Shown here: one piece after another, positions 1 to 11,737 of the stretch | Layout: each line of letters opens with the position of its first letter | Position numbering within the stretch: position 1 is the first letter of the stretch | Origin: Tenrec ecaudatus | Lineage: Eukaryota; Chordata; Mammalia; Afrosoricida; Tenrecidae | DNA: 64,000 bases | Direction: 5' to 3' | NCBI RefSeq assembly: GCF_050624435.1 | Contig: NC_134545.1 | Coordinates: 86,518,063 to 86,582,062, forward strand | Made by a program: the position numbers and the translations under genes | The notes under the pieces: generated by a model | The model's input: only the letters and a program-made list of their open reading frames with translations | Database searches by the model: none | What the model was told of the DNA's origin: nothing

Positions 1-119
1 GATAACAAGCTGGCTACCAGAACCCAGATGAGTGTGGAGAAAGATAAGCAGAGGAAGGGATCAAAATAGGAAAAAATGAAGCTTGATTGAGTTAAGAGTG
101 ATGTAAACCTGTTTGTTTT

Positions 120-395
120 CAATAATCCCCTCCTTTGAGAGCTCAGAAACCCATAGGGACAGCTCTACCGTGACCGATAGGGTGGCTAGAAATCAAAATT
201 GACTAGATGGCAGTTGAGTTTTCTATTCTTTAAAAAGGTCCTTGTGACACTGTCTGGTACGCGTTTGCTGAAGGCAAAGCCAGCAGTTTAAATCCACCAG
301 CTGCTCCATCAAAGAAAGAGGCTATCTGCTCCCTTAAAGATTTACAGCTTCAGAAACCCTAAAGGAGGGCTGTTAAGAATCAGAATTCACAGATG
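120..395 (+). repeat. Two AfroSINE fragments
   Basis: A tail fragment (about 130-222: cagaaacccatagggacag...gatggcagt) is followed by a second copy (about 239-395) with a tRNA-like head and the aaagatttacagcttcagaaaccc block. Confidence 0.65.
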
Positions 396-429
396 TTTCT
401 TTAATACTGAAAACCTAATATTCTTACAA

Positions 430-695
430 GCATGCCTTGGTAATACTGCGGGCTTGGTTCCAGACCACTGCAATAAAGTAAGACAGTTTCATATCCCAAT
501 GCATGCAAAAGTTCTGTTTGCCCTATAGTCTACGAAGTATGCAGAAGCACTAGAAAAACTGTGGATTACTGACATCAGCAACAATATGTGAGACACAAAG
601 GAAGCACACGCTACTGGAAGAACGACACCAACAGACTGCTCGGTGTAAGGTTGTCGTAAACCCACCAGTCTCTGGGAATCATAACAAACAAGCTA
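430..695. mobile_element. Tigger-type (pogo/Tc1-mariner) DNA transposon remnant
   Basis: Sequence such as ctgcgggcttggttccagac at 448, cactgcaataaagtaag and the distal gacaccaacagactgctcgg resembles the two ends of the human Tigger1 family as I remember it. The interior is deleted; no coding capacity remains. Confidence 0.55.
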
Positions 696-1296
696 TGCCT
701 ATCATCCTAACACTAACAGTGAAGTCTTGCATCTTTTGCCCATTCCAACCAGGAAACCTTTTCCCGTCAAGCTCTTTCCGATTGTGGTCTATAGGGCTTT
801 TAACAGCAAACTTTTCAGAAGCAGACCCACCAGGTCTTCTTACTATGTGCTTCTGGGTAAAAGGAAGCGCCAACACGGCGATAGGAGGAAAGCATATCAG
901 CCCCTTGCACAACCCAGGGTTGCTGTGCCTAGTCAATCCATCATTTATTAGTGCTTAAAGTTTCTCCAACTTAAGATCTTAAAAAACATCTTCAAGAAGA
1001 ATGATTCCAACCTTCATGTACCAGGGATGAGGAGTGGGAGACAGGTAAGAGAGGTAGAAGGGGTTACGTGGATATCGGCATGCTTACAAACGCACAAAAG
1101 AGCCCATACATGTTCTTTTGAAAGTCACGTTGTCCTGGAAGACTCGTTAAATTCGAAGGGGCTTCCAAGGGAAAATGGAATTGGAAGACAGTGGAATTTT
1201 CCAATGAATCTTTTTGAAGTCCCCTCCCATGGGTGGCACAAAAGGTTAAGTGCTAGACTAACTTCCCAAAAGGTTGGCAATTAAAATCAGATTCAT

Positions 1297-1924
1297 TCCT
1301 CCCCCCAACTACCATGATCCGAATTCTACCTTGCAGGGCTGGAAAGGACAGAGGCTGTACACTGGTGCATATGAGGGTTGGAGGTACAGGGAATCCAGGG
1401 TGGATGATCCTTCAGGACCAAGGGTGTGAGGGACGATGCTGGGAGAGTGGAGGGTGAGTGGGTTGGAAAGGGGGAACTGATTACAAGGATCCACATGTGA
1501 CCTCTTCCTTGGGAGAGGGACAGCAGAGAAGGGGGGAAGGGAGACTCCGGATAGGGCAAGATATGACAAAATAACGATGTATAAATTACCAAGGGCATAT
1601 GAGGGAGGGGGGAATGGGGAGGGAGGGGGGGGGGGAAAAAGAGGACCTGATGCAAGGGGCTTAAGTGGAGAGCAAATGCCTTGAGAATGATTGGGGCAGG
1701 AAATGTATGGATGTGCTTTATACAATTGATGTATGTATATGTATGGATTGTGGTAAGAGTTGTATGAGTCCCTAATAAAATGTAAAAGAAGAAAAGAGAA
1801 AAAAATGATTAGGGCAAAGACTGTACAGATGTGCTTTATACAACTGATGTATGTATATGTATGAACTGTGAAAAGAATTGTATGAGCCCCAATAAATTGT
1901 TAAAATAAAAATAAATCCAAAAAA
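1297..1924 (+). mobile_element. L1 3' UTR insertion with a duplicated 3' end
   Basis: A 5'-truncated afrotherian L1 3' UTR with its polypurine tract (about 1600-1640) and end tgtatgagtccctaataaaa at 1764-1783. After a short A-rich stretch the last 110 bp repeat (1800-1910), with a second gagccccaataaa end. A perfect 14-bp target duplication aaaatcagattcat flanks both units (1283-1296 and 1925-1938), so they arrived together. Confidence 0.75.
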
Positions 1925-2085
1925 AAAATCAGATTCATATTTGAACTCAGTTCATTCTCATTTGATATCTGCTGTGAACTAGTCTTTCCAATTCAGATAT
2001 ACTGAATCTGAATCTACAATTAACAAGACCCCTAAGTGATGCTCACTAAAATTCTCACTAAATATAGAAACCGGTTCATTGGACA

Positions 2086-2300
2086 GTGTAAGATATGAAA
2101 AAAAATGTGTAAATTATTAATGGTTCCTGAGAGAGGGAGGATGGGAAAGGGAGGGGGGGAAATGAGCTGATACCAAGGGCTCAAGTAGGAAGAAAATGGT
2201 TTGAGAATGATGATGGCAACAAATGTACAAATGTGATTGATTGATGGATGGATGGACAGATGATAAGAGTTGTACAAGCCTCAAATAAAATGATTTTAAA
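2086..2300 (+). mobile_element. L1 3' end fragment
   Basis: Polypurine tract near 2130-2160, caagggctcaagtagga, agaatgatgatggcaacaaa and a terminal aataaaatgatttta: the family end seen many times in this window, inside OGA intron 5. Confidence 0.7.
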
Positions 2301-2371
2301 AAAAGTAGACCGATTCAGTATCTCTAGGTGGAAATGCAAATTCTCAGCAGAACTGAGTCAGAATGGACTAG

Positions 2372-2545
2372 TTAAATGGCATCCACAGGTGCCTCGGAAA
2401 TAAGGCAAGCTGCTTCTGAAAGGTCACGGCCTTGGAAACCCTATGGAAGTGTGGCCTGGAAGTACACAGTTCTATTCCATACACACGGGGTTGCCAAGAG
2501 TTGGGGTCAACCCTGTGGCAAGGAGGAACATGTTAGTTACACGGA
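2372..2545 (+). repeat. AfroSINE-like fragment
   Basis: Diverged SINE body (cggccttggaaaccctatgg) with remnants of the cactg-type tail. It lies immediately after exon 5 of OGA in gene direction. Confidence 0.45.
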
Positions 2546-2564
2546 GAGCTGTTGTATACTATAC

Positions 2565-2736
2565 CTGTAGGACAGAAGAGGAACGTTTCTGGCTCTCCTA
2601 GGTATTGATAAATTTCATTTGTGATGGAGACCTGGGCGTGAGCAAAAGAACTGAATACCTCTTTGTCTGCCGCGCACATATTATGGTCAATATCATCAAA
2701 AAGCAAAGCGAATGACCTGCACCCAAACTGAGAAAC
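2565..2736 (-). CDS. OGA: OGA coding exon 5, with the catalytic aspartates
   Basis: A 172-bp exon with acceptor CTTTCTAG and donor GTATAG. It begins [19 protein letters not shown] and ends ETFLFCPT plus one base of the next Glu codon. The adjacent aspartates (residues 179-180) are the catalytic pair of GH84. The next exon, expected to begin EYCGTFCYP, is not found between here and base 1. Confidence 0.96.
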
Positions 2737-5700
2737 CTAGAAAGAGAGAAAAGCAACATGCTCACCAGTTCATCTCAGAGACAATCACACAAGTTCTAAA
2801 TAGTAAAGGCTTACTTAATAGCTTCAAGTCAAATATCTTCCTTAAGAGAATACTCTAAGCCAGACCCATTATTCCTCTATTTTCAAAGGAAGAAACTCCA
2901 AGTTAAATAGTTAGGCAACATTATGATGACCTAGCTTTCATTTGTGCTTGGATACAATATGGCAATTTGTTCTAAGACAGTTCCTGGAACAAAGTGGTTC
3001 TTTGGGTGCCGACTACAGAAACACTAACAGCAGAAATTAAACAGTGAAACAAGACTCAGAACACAAAGAAGCCAGTCCTTGCTCGAGTCCTAAAAGGCTT
3101 CTGAATCCAAACCCAACCTTCGCAGACAAGCCTGTCCCTGAGTCAGAAAAACTCTTAAGCAGAGCACCCCTCAAATGTGATCAAATAACGGAGCGACCTG
3201 AAAAGCACACTCATGAGAGTTTTTCCTGTCTGAATAATTTTAACAGACACGGTATTCTCTCTCCCTAAAAAATTAAACACAGCTGTAGAAAATGAGAGCT
3301 TGAAGCCTTAGAACACCAACTTTTATGCCGTTAGAATTCAGAATCTGAGCAGGTTCCCCAAGTTTTTTTCCTTGTTGATCTTGGGAAACTAGCCAATTGT
3401 ATCCAGACTCTGTGCATATAAATCAGGGAGCTGATTTTTAACAGGTAACATCCAATTTCTATATACTCAGTAACAAACTGAGTGAAGTGTCCAGTAGTAT
3501 GTATCAAGAATTTCCTGAAGTGTGGTCTAGAATCAGAATCTCCGAATCACTGGGATTCCTGGGCCCCACCCCAGTGTGTCCGGACCTCTGGGGAGCGTCT
3601 AATAACGTTCTTTTAAGAATCATGTCTATTCTTTTAAGGCAATGCTTATTCAAATTGAAGTTCGGGAAGCCTTAGTAACACTAATAAAGCTCTTTTAACT
3701 CATTGTAGAAAACATTCCTTTATCAGAAGCACTCCAGTAAAAAATTCTACTGAAATAAGGATATGTTTGGTTTCATTTCAACATTATAAAAGCAGGTCAG
3801 AAGCTTTCCGTTTCAAGTAGGAAGTCTGAACTGTAATTCAAAAGCAAGGATGTTACCTGGTCTAGTTTGCGTTTCAAGGTGGATACTTCTTTGGGGTTAG
3901 AGAAAGTGATATCCAATCCAGGGGAGATGGCGTAGATGAACTCGATCTCATACTCCCGCGCAGCAGAGATGAGGGTCATGAGTTGCTCTAAAGGAGAGAG
4001 TCCACGTTTTCAGAAAGCAACACAGGTTCAGAAAACTAAGAGCTAAAAACCTTTACCTTTCAACTGAAGATAATTTTACCTAATTTACAATGAAGCAAGA
4101 AAATTCCTTGAGTTTTGTAACACTGCCGTATTCAGCACAACAGGTCATAAAAATGGCCCAGTATAAAGGGCTCTAATGGCACGTGCAGAGGAAAGAACCG
4201 TAGTCTGCCCATTTTTATTGGAACCAACAAAAAATGTCCCCACTTTTCACTCCCAAATAGCTTATCCTTTTTCTGAAACAAACCAAAAGCAACATTCTTT
4301 TCCTTCTGTTGTCATTGCTCAAAAATACTGTCAATTCTTAGTGAACAAATAATTTCTATTTCCTAAATATGAGGTATAAATGTTGGCTTCCCTCCCCCAT
4401 GCTGTCTCTGAACACCTGAAATTTCTAAAGAAATAAATCTACATATAATTAGTTTACACTGTGGACAGGAGAAAATGTTTTCTTCAGAATCAGTGTCAAG
4501 GAACAGCCCTAGCAATCCTAACTCATCTGAGAATCAAAGAAACAGCAGTGATTGTAAATCTTCAAGTTTTTAAAATGTGATTTTTTTTCCCTAAGCAAAT
4601 TTAAAATTCCTACTCTATATTGCAGGATATACCCTTAAATAACTTAGTGGCATCTTAAGTCATTTGATTATACTTTGATTATTGAACACATCAAATTTCA
4701 TTACCAGCACCACCAGAAAATAATTAGGTTGACATAGTTAAATTATATAGAGTAGTAACCAGGAGCACTATGAGATGGGATAAGTTTTAATTGCATCTTT
4801 GTAATTCAAAAAAGACTTTCCCTGCTTTTATGCCTTTGGATGGGCTTAGTAACTTAGTATCTTGTTAGCTACATGAATACACCATTTCATTCCGAGTATA
4901 AAAATGTTTCCTAATTCACAGAAATCTGCAAAGAAAAGCAGCACTTAAGTCTACTTTACATTACACGCGGTTCTCTGCTGCTGTTCCACCTTATTTATGA
5001 ACACAAGCACTCCTCTAACAAGGGTAGCCAGTGAGGGTACTCCGTCAGTACAGGCCCGGGCTATGGCCGGGTCTTTATTGTAAATGAAGACAGGACCAGG
5101 TAACAGTGTGTGCTAGGCCACACTGTAGTCTAAAGTGAAAGAACAGTCAGTAATAGTCACAGTCATCCTATCCTTACCCAAAACTATCCAGTTTTGTTCA
5201 CTATAGATTTTTAAAATTTTTTTTGCATTAATTCTGGTCTTTAAAAACACTGCACAAAATATTGATCTTGGTTACTGATTTCGTAGCCCTTTAAATTTTG
5301 TACTCAAGGACAACAACTTACTTCCCTTGCCCTAGACCTGGCCCTGAGCTTCGGCGTCCCATTGTTAAGCCAGTGTTTCCCAGAGTGAGTGTGACTGCCC
5401 CTCGGGAGCACTGGAATGATCCAGGGGGCCTGTAAAAGCAAATGCTTATGCTTTAGCCTGGATTTTTAAGTGCCAGGGAGGCTCTAAGTAAATATTTTTC
5501 GGAAAAGGAAGGCCATATTAGTTTGGGAATCTATAGTTTACACTACTAGCTCAAGCAGAGTACACTCCATGACCAGAGAACAGGCAGCGTTAGATCGACT
5601 AATCAATTAATTATACTTGGTATAGTAGGGCACACATTAAGTTAGGCATTGGTCAGTGGTTCAAAACCACCAGTCACTCCACAAGGGAAAGATGAGGTTT

Positions 5701-8333
5701 TCTGCTTCTGTAAAGATGTACAGCCTCTCTATCTTCTCAGTCTCCACCTCTTCCCTGGTCAGGAGCACGTCACAGCTGCTGAGCTGACCCTTTGTCTATG
5801 TTGGTGCAGAAATGGCCCGAGACACTGACACACGCTTCAGCAGCTGCACAGTCCCACGTTCCCTGACCTCACTCACCCTAGTCACAGCTTCCCACCAGCA
5901 CTGTCTCATTGGCACAGCCGCCACGTTCACTGAGGCCAGGGCAGTCACAGTTAGGGTGGCGGGCTCTGGAGCTGGCCTTGGGACTGTGCTCGGAGCCTCC
6001 CCAAAGTGGTGCCAGGAACCCTGCTCTGAAGCAGCGGCTCTTCTCCTGCGCCATGCTGCGCTTTGAGGCCAGAGGCCACGGGGTTTTTGTGCCTGATGGG
6101 GGTCTTCCTCATCCTGTTCCATGTGAAGGAGCCCTCTCCACCTCCCACAGTTCTCTGCCCCACGCCTTGTCTGCCCTTTATGTTCTTTTCTCTGAACCTC
6201 CCTGGGCAGCCCGGGGAAAGTAATTGGCACAGGGTTTTAGAGAGGGAAGACAAATAAATACTGTATTAATAAAGAAAAAATGATATACAGCCTCAGAAAT
6301 CCACAGGAAGCAGAGTGATGTGACCTACAGGGTGACTGAGTCAGATTCGACTCTATGACAGCGAGTTTAGCATAGAACCTTAACCTTATTAGTGCCACCT
6401 ACTGGCCTGACCACTCAGATAAGCTAAGCAGTTATTGAGTAGAAAAGGCAACTACTACATGGTGAAAATGAATAGCTGGTAAAATTCTAGTATAACTTCA
6501 TTTAAAATACAGCTGATTTCTTCACATTTTCTGTATTTATGAAACAAAAATAAAGAGATTTACCAGCTTCCTCCACTGAATACATCTCTCGCCAAAACAT
6601 CCTATGTTTATAGTCATCTTTCGGAGCATACAAGTATGTATTTAATTCCCATTTCTGGAGCCTTCAGGGGAAAAGAAGTACATATTTATAAAAAAGCAAC
6701 ATTCATAGGCTGTAAATACAAATTTTTTTCCTTTCTTGGAGTATCTCAATCTCAAATAAAGCAGAATGTAATATGAGTGATTTTTAACCTTTCTTACAGA
6801 AATTTTTTTAAAATGCAAGAAATGTCAACAGACTTAGCAGTTTAAGTAAAAATACAAAAGCACTGGGTGAGTTCAGTGAAGCCCAAATCCTATTCCTTTT
6901 TCTCCAAGGTAAGTTTGAAAATCACTTGCCCAGGTAAAAAAGTAAATACTATAGGAAATTAACTTTCGCAATTAAGGTCATCAAACTACATCTAACATCA
7001 GTCAATGTCAATACTGCTCCAAAAGAAAAAATTAAGGGCTTACGAATCTCCTTTCTATTTCCTAAAATAAAGACTTACCTTCTAAAAAGTTCTTTTCTTT
7101 GTTCCATAACCCAAGGTCTTCCATAAAATCCTAGAAGACAAACAAGAATAAAATTATTTTCAAGTTTCAGAACATGGCAAGCTGTTTACTGAGAAACGCA
7201 GGTTATAAAACAAACACTAAAAAATAAATAAATAAGACAGACAGCGTAAAAACTGCAATGCATTAAAATCTAAAGGCTATTGTCAAACACTAAGGTTACT
7301 TTTACTTCCTAATTGCATAGGTAATCTTTTTCTGCATAAACATTTATTACTTTTGCAAGTCACTTTTAAATGGTAAACATATAATCTCTTATTACCAATA
7401 AAGATCAAATATAATACTTAAATCTAACTTTGAAAATGAGAACCTCAATCTTAAATGAGGGAGGAGCTAAGTAAGAAAAAATGACTACTACCAATGACTG
7501 TCCTAGGAAGATACTAAATTGCTTCAGCAGGGAGAGAAGAGTTAAACAAGTAAGGGGAAAAGTGAATCAGAAAAAGGCCTCTAGAAAGTTATCAGACTGA
7601 CCTAATTTTATGCGTCTCTAATATAATCTAATATAAGGAGCTCTGGTGGCATAAGGGGTTACCCCACTGAGCTGCTAACCACAATGCCAGCGGTTTAAGA
7701 ACCACTGTTAGCTCCTGTAAAGATCTGAATTCTCAGAAACCCAAAGGAGCAGTTCTCCTTTGTCCTAACGAATTGCTATCAATCAAAATCAACCCTACTA
7801 CTACAGTAATTTTTTTTTGGACGTAATAAAAGAAACAAAAACAAAACAAGCCTGAAACCATCAAAACAACTGAGTGGAGTTAGTCCAAAGCAGCGCAACT
7901 CCAGAACAAAGGTTTAACAGGCTAGGAAACTCACTGGGACATTTCTCCACTGCCCTCTAGGGTTATTTATTGAAATTGTGGTTCAAGGGAAAGTCTACCA
8001 AGCACTTGAGTTTTCATTCAACAATTTAAACATTTTGATTCACAACATTAGCTGAATATCAAGAGCAAAGGTTTTAACCACTGAACTTTTAAGAAAGCCA
8101 TTTGTCCTCAAGTGTCCCAGAGAAGGCAGTGCATTAGTAATGTAACCACAGCCTGGTGGCAGTAAGGTTGTTTAAGCTTACAACTGGTATTGGAGCACCA
8201 TAGTGCATCCCACCCCACCTTACCTATTCCTGAAGCTTTCCAACCAGTCTCTCACCTGCCAGTGTAAGATCCCTTCAGGGATAGCCACCATGAAGATTTA
8301 GAACATTCTGAACACCAAATGCTCTCTGTTCTC

Positions 8334-8424
<91 letters not shown>

Positions 8425-11400
8425 CAAACAGGAACATGGCAGCCCAAGGGAAAATGAAACTGTAGCACTTCCAACTGACAATTCAATGTTCCCCTCTTAT
8501 TAAAACCACCACCGCCTCGTGCAATCACAGCACTCTTGGGGGGCAAAGGAGAACTGTTCCATAGGGTTTCCAAAACTTATATAAGAAATCTTCAGGGCAG
8601 CAGAAAGCCTCCACTTCCTCCTTCAGAGCAGCTGGTGGGTTTGAAATGCCAACCTTGTGGTTAGCAGGTACAACACTTAACCCGTGATACCACCAGGGTT
8701 CCCTTCTGCCCTCTAAGACTTGCATAAATTTTACTTACTCAGAAATATGAAAAACCACCTAAAAACTGCTTGTAGGTAGTTTTTAATATTCCTGATTAGG
8801 TAAAATTTATACAAGCCTTCAGCTTTCCTACCGTGCCCAACATGGCCATTTCTCCCTCAAAGAAGTAGTCATTAAACATCCACTGAGAATTACTCCAATA
8901 TCCAAAAATGCTTCTTCAAGCGCTTGATACGAATCTTCAGAAGCCCTAAGTTTGCTTCTTAGGTTCAGCGTTTTGATAGATTCACACCACCAACAGGAAG
9001 CAGTGCTGTTACCAGGAATTAAAAGCAAAGGCATGTGAAGAAAAGAAAACAAGTAAGTCTGGCTGTACCCTAAAAGGGTTGCTATCCTCCCTCATCTCAG
9101 GAATGATGGCAACCCTAAAACAACCAAAAACCTTTGCTGCTTCAGATGCTCGGTCATCATGGAAGCAGAGGCAGGAATGGGGAAGGAGGAGTAACAGAGG
9201 AGAACAATGAAGGCAAGGCCCCGGTTACTAGCAAGTTCCAGGTAATGAACAGAGAACAGTTAGTAAACGTGACTTAAAAAGGCAGAACAGGTTCTGACTT
9301 AGCCTCTCCTCTCTTCAGTGTTGAAACTGCTAAAAAGTGATTTCAAATCCCCAAGTGCAGCAAGTGAAGGCAATTGTGAGGAAGACTTTGTTGCCAACAG
9401 GGCAACATTGGTTCAATCATTTCAGAGTGAGGGGAAACGTACAAATTCCCTAAAGGGCACATGCATAGGTAAATTAAACTGGACGGTAAGTTGCATATTT
9501 GTAACCCTGGGACTTACTGTATCCTGAAAAAGCACACCAAATTATTTAAACCACAATGAATTTTTCTTCTAAGTCACGTTTCCTTAGAAATATACTCCTT
9601 TAGTTCTAAAATTTCTATATCCCCAGCCATCTTCTCCACTCTCCAGCTCAAGATCTTTGACGGCAAAATCCAGATTCTAGTACTGCACTCAAACAAGCCC
9701 AATAAATAACATTGGGTAGTAAATTACACACCCGGGAGAAAGATGGGGCTTTCTATTCCCACGAATTACGGTCTCAGAAACTCACAGGGGCAGTTCTATC
9801 CTGTCCGACAGGGCCACTATGAGTCAGCACTGACTCCGTGGCACTGACGCAAAGCAGTCATGTTTTCATAAAGTAACCCCAGTTCGAGTACAAGCAGCTT
9901 CCTATCCCAATTTCTCCAGGGCAGTTAACTATGCCAAACTGTTTCACTCCCTACTGTAGCTGCAAATTAATTTATTCTCTCCTACAATTAAACTTCATCC
10001 AAAATACTACAGGGACCACCCCTCCTTCGAAGGAAGCGCTGTAAAAGCTGAAGCTCCCAAGCCAGAGTGTAGTCCTTCTTCCCTTTTCATACCATTGTTT
10101 TTATAAAGACCGATTTTAGACAATGCCACTCTGACGCACACTACTACACATGCAAAAGTGAGACAGCAAAGCAAGCCTGAGTTAGTCAAAATAGTTCAGA
10201 AAATAAAAATAATATATGCTGACCTTGAGGAAAAAGCAGTTGTACAGAGCTGATATATGCTTCAACACTGGGCTCATTTTATTTGCCAATTCAGATTCAG
10301 AAAATGTCCAACAATCTTCTGGTAATTGTCCTTAACTACCCAAAAGAAGCACCATTCCTTTTCAACTAGAAATAGCCTCTTCTGTTCCACTAAATTCAGT
10401 TGGCTCAAGATACTTTTAATCTGTCACTCAAGTCAAACCTTTATCCTTCAGGGGCAAAGTACAAGAGCCAAGAAAGAGGGCAATCCTTTAGGTTGCAAAT
10501 GCACCATCAATGAGTGGGGTGTGGGCAGTCCAAAAAAAAAAAAAGTCAAAGCAGAGAGAAAATTATTCAAACTGGAGCCTGCAAGCACGTCTGCGCCAGG
10601 GTGATTCCCGCCCCTCCCCAGAGAGTAGGGGCAATAACACTCTGCTCAGCTTTTATTTTACCTCGTGGGCGAAGCAAACGATAGGAATACTAGTAAAATC
10701 CTGACTGAGCCTAACACCTCGCCTGCAGAAGTCTGGCTCCGAGCCCAGGGCGGGTGGGGTCTAATTTGTTAGTAGCCAGAGGGAATACCACACAATTTCA
10801 GAATGGGAAAGGAGGCTAGCGCGCCCCTTAGCCTCCTCCCCGCATTTCAACCAGGACAATGTTCAGCTCCAGCCCACTAACCAGTTAACCAGATGCCTGG
10901 GAGTCCACTAACGACCCCCAAGTGGCTCAGGGCAGAACTGCTGGCCACAAGGTTTTCAATGGCTGTTTCGAATGTAGACCGCCAGGTCTTGCTTTCCATG
11001 TGCCTCTGGGTGCACCTGAACCTCCAACTTTTTTGGTTCGCAGCCAGTGGATCTGCACTACCCAGGACGCCAACACGTTTCAGAGCCCCGTAAAGCCCAA
11101 TTTGAACTTGCTCAAGGTGCTTCCGAAGAGAGGCCTAGAGATCTGCTTCCGAAAAGGCCACAGAGCCCGGTCGCCTTCAAGGAGGAAGGCCTCCAAGGCA
11201 ACAAAACAGCAACAAAGCCCCAACCCGGTCCAGCCCCACCCGCCAGGGCGCAACTTCATTCAGCGCCACCTTGCCCCGCGAGGACACACACACGCACACG
11301 GACACGCACACGGACACACACCACCCCCCACCCGTGGTCAGCGAGCGACCCCACAAGACAAAGTAGAACTTTTCCGGAAGATTCTAAGGCTATTATCTTT

Positions 11401-11737
11401 GGGAGCTGACGGCCCCACCGTTCTGCCCCGGGGCGGCTAATGGGTCGAATTACCAGGCAGACCAGCGCTTAACCCATGCGCCAGCAGCATTCCTCCAAGG
11501 CGAAACCGAAGGCGCTCGCTCACCTTCCACCACGCCACACAGAAATCTGCGCGCCCCTCCAGCCGGCCCGGCCACCGCGGCTCCCGAGGCTCCGGCTGGG
11601 CTGTCATCTCCGGGGGCCGGAGCTGCAGGCGTCTCCAGCGATGCCCCCGCGGAGGCGGAGGCGGCGGCGGCTGCAGGACTGGAACTGAGCTCGCTCTCCC
11701 GCTCCTCCAGCGCCGCCTGGCTCTCCTTCTGCACCAT
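2565..11737 (-). CDS. OGA: OGA, protein O-GlcNAcase, 5' half (exons 1-5; continues beyond left edge)
   Basis: OGA removes O-linked N-acetylglucosamine from serine and threonine of nuclear and cytosolic proteins (family GH84 hydrolase). Five exons give an unbroken frame of 222 codons plus one base (214+52+98+131+172 bp), every junction GT-AG with matching phase. Visible: start ATG at 11737 giving MVQKESQ, an alanine/glycine-rich leader, then FYGRPW at the start of the catalytic barrel, YAPKDD (the lysine corresponds to human K98) and the catalytic pair in FDDID, at residues 179-180 here and 174-175 in human. The five-residue offset comes from the leader. The later barrel, the stalk and the acetyltransferase-like C-terminus are outside the window. 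An in-frame GTG eight codons upstream is ignored because the ATG matches the known N-terminus. Gene identity is near certain; only exon edges rest on hand reading. Confidence 0.97.
3500..3690. mobile_element. MER5-like hAT MITE remnant
   Basis: The blocks gtggtctagaatcagaatct and cctgggccccaccccag resemble the interior of MER5A elements, placental-wide non-autonomous hAT transposons. Weak, by eye only. Confidence 0.35.
3857..3987 (-). CDS. OGA: OGA coding exon 4
   Basis: A 131-bp exon with acceptor CTCCTTTAG and donor GTAACA. It encodes [20 protein letters not shown], then [20 protein letters not shown] and KLDQ, essentially the human sequence. The exon ends on a codon boundary. Confidence 0.97.
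5612..6370 (+). repeat. AfroSINE split by the ATP5MC2 pseudogene
   Basis: The SINE head and middle lie at 5612-5727 (cagtggttcaaaaccaccag, ctccacaagggaaagatga) and its tail at 6295-6370 (cagaaatccacaggaagcag, gattcgactctatgaca). The halves join cleanly when the pseudogene and one target copy are removed. Confidence 0.8.
5728..6281 (+). pseudogene. ATP5MC2: ATP5MC2 processed pseudogene (ATP synthase c-subunit)
   Basis: The parent encodes the mitochondrial ATP synthase membrane subunit c with its import peptide. This intronless copy retains, across shifted frames, peptide traces such as [42 protein letters not shown] and [12 protein letters not shown], which read as SLVKSTSQLLS, VGVAGSGAGIGTVFG, ARNPSLKQQLFS and LFCLMVAFLILF in the gene. 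A 3' UTR ends aataaatactgtattaataaag with a short A tail. An in-frame stop and several frameshifts make it dead. Flanking repeats gatgtacagcctc (5715-5727) and gatatacagcctc (6282-6294) are the target-site duplication of LINE-driven retroposition. It landed in an older AfroSINE in OGA intron 3. The import-peptide trace favours ATP5MC2 over ATP5MC1 and ATP5MC3. Confidence 0.88.
6564..6661 (-). CDS. OGA: OGA coding exon 3
   Basis: A 98-bp exon with acceptor CCCTGAAG and donor GTAAAT. It encodes [20 protein letters not shown] and then [12 protein letters not shown]. The lysine of YAPKDD corresponds to human K98, which contacts the substrate. It ends one base into the Glu codon completed by exon 4. 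Confidence 0.95.
7079..7130 (-). CDS. OGA: OGA coding exon 2
   Basis: A 52-bp exon between acceptor TCTTCTAG and donor GTAAGT. It completes Gly72 and encodes [16 protein letters not shown] plus two bases of the next Arg. The FYGRPW motif lines the GlcNAc pocket in GH84 enzymes. Phase in and out fits exons 1 and 3. Confidence 0.95.
7636..7815 (+). repeat. AfroSINE
   Basis: Starts ggagctctggtggcataagg and continues with ctgctaaccacaatgccagc, cagaaacccaaaggagcag and a tail. Located in OGA intron 1, just upstream of exon 2. Confidence 0.8.
8341..8423. repeat. (TC)n(CA)n compound microsatellite
   Basis: About 13 TC units followed directly by about 28 CA units. The dicysteine/valine open frames across it are composition artefacts. 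Confidence 0.95.
8500..8705 (-). repeat. AfroSINE, reverse orientation
   Basis: Reverse complement of the SINE head at the right end (accaccagggttccct) and of the aaaccctatgg block at 8560-8575. Confidence 0.75.
9728..9856 (+). repeat. AfroSINE fragment
   Basis: Contains gggagaaagatggggctttc, ggtctcagaaactcacaggg and tgagtcagcactgactccg; the tRNA-like head is missing. Confidence 0.7.

Larger units (their letters stand above)
7131..11523 (-). other. OGA: OGA intron 1
   Basis: A 4.4-kb intron holding AfroSINEs and a microsatellite. Its first 1.0 kb, beside exon 1, is part of the CpG island; the remainder is AT-rich with no other gene visible. Confidence 0.9.

Noticed and set aside
1-2564. Search for OGA exon 6
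   Set aside because: No sequence encoding EYCGTFCYP-like peptide was found; the stretch is Tigger, SINE and L1 remnants plus unassigned intron.
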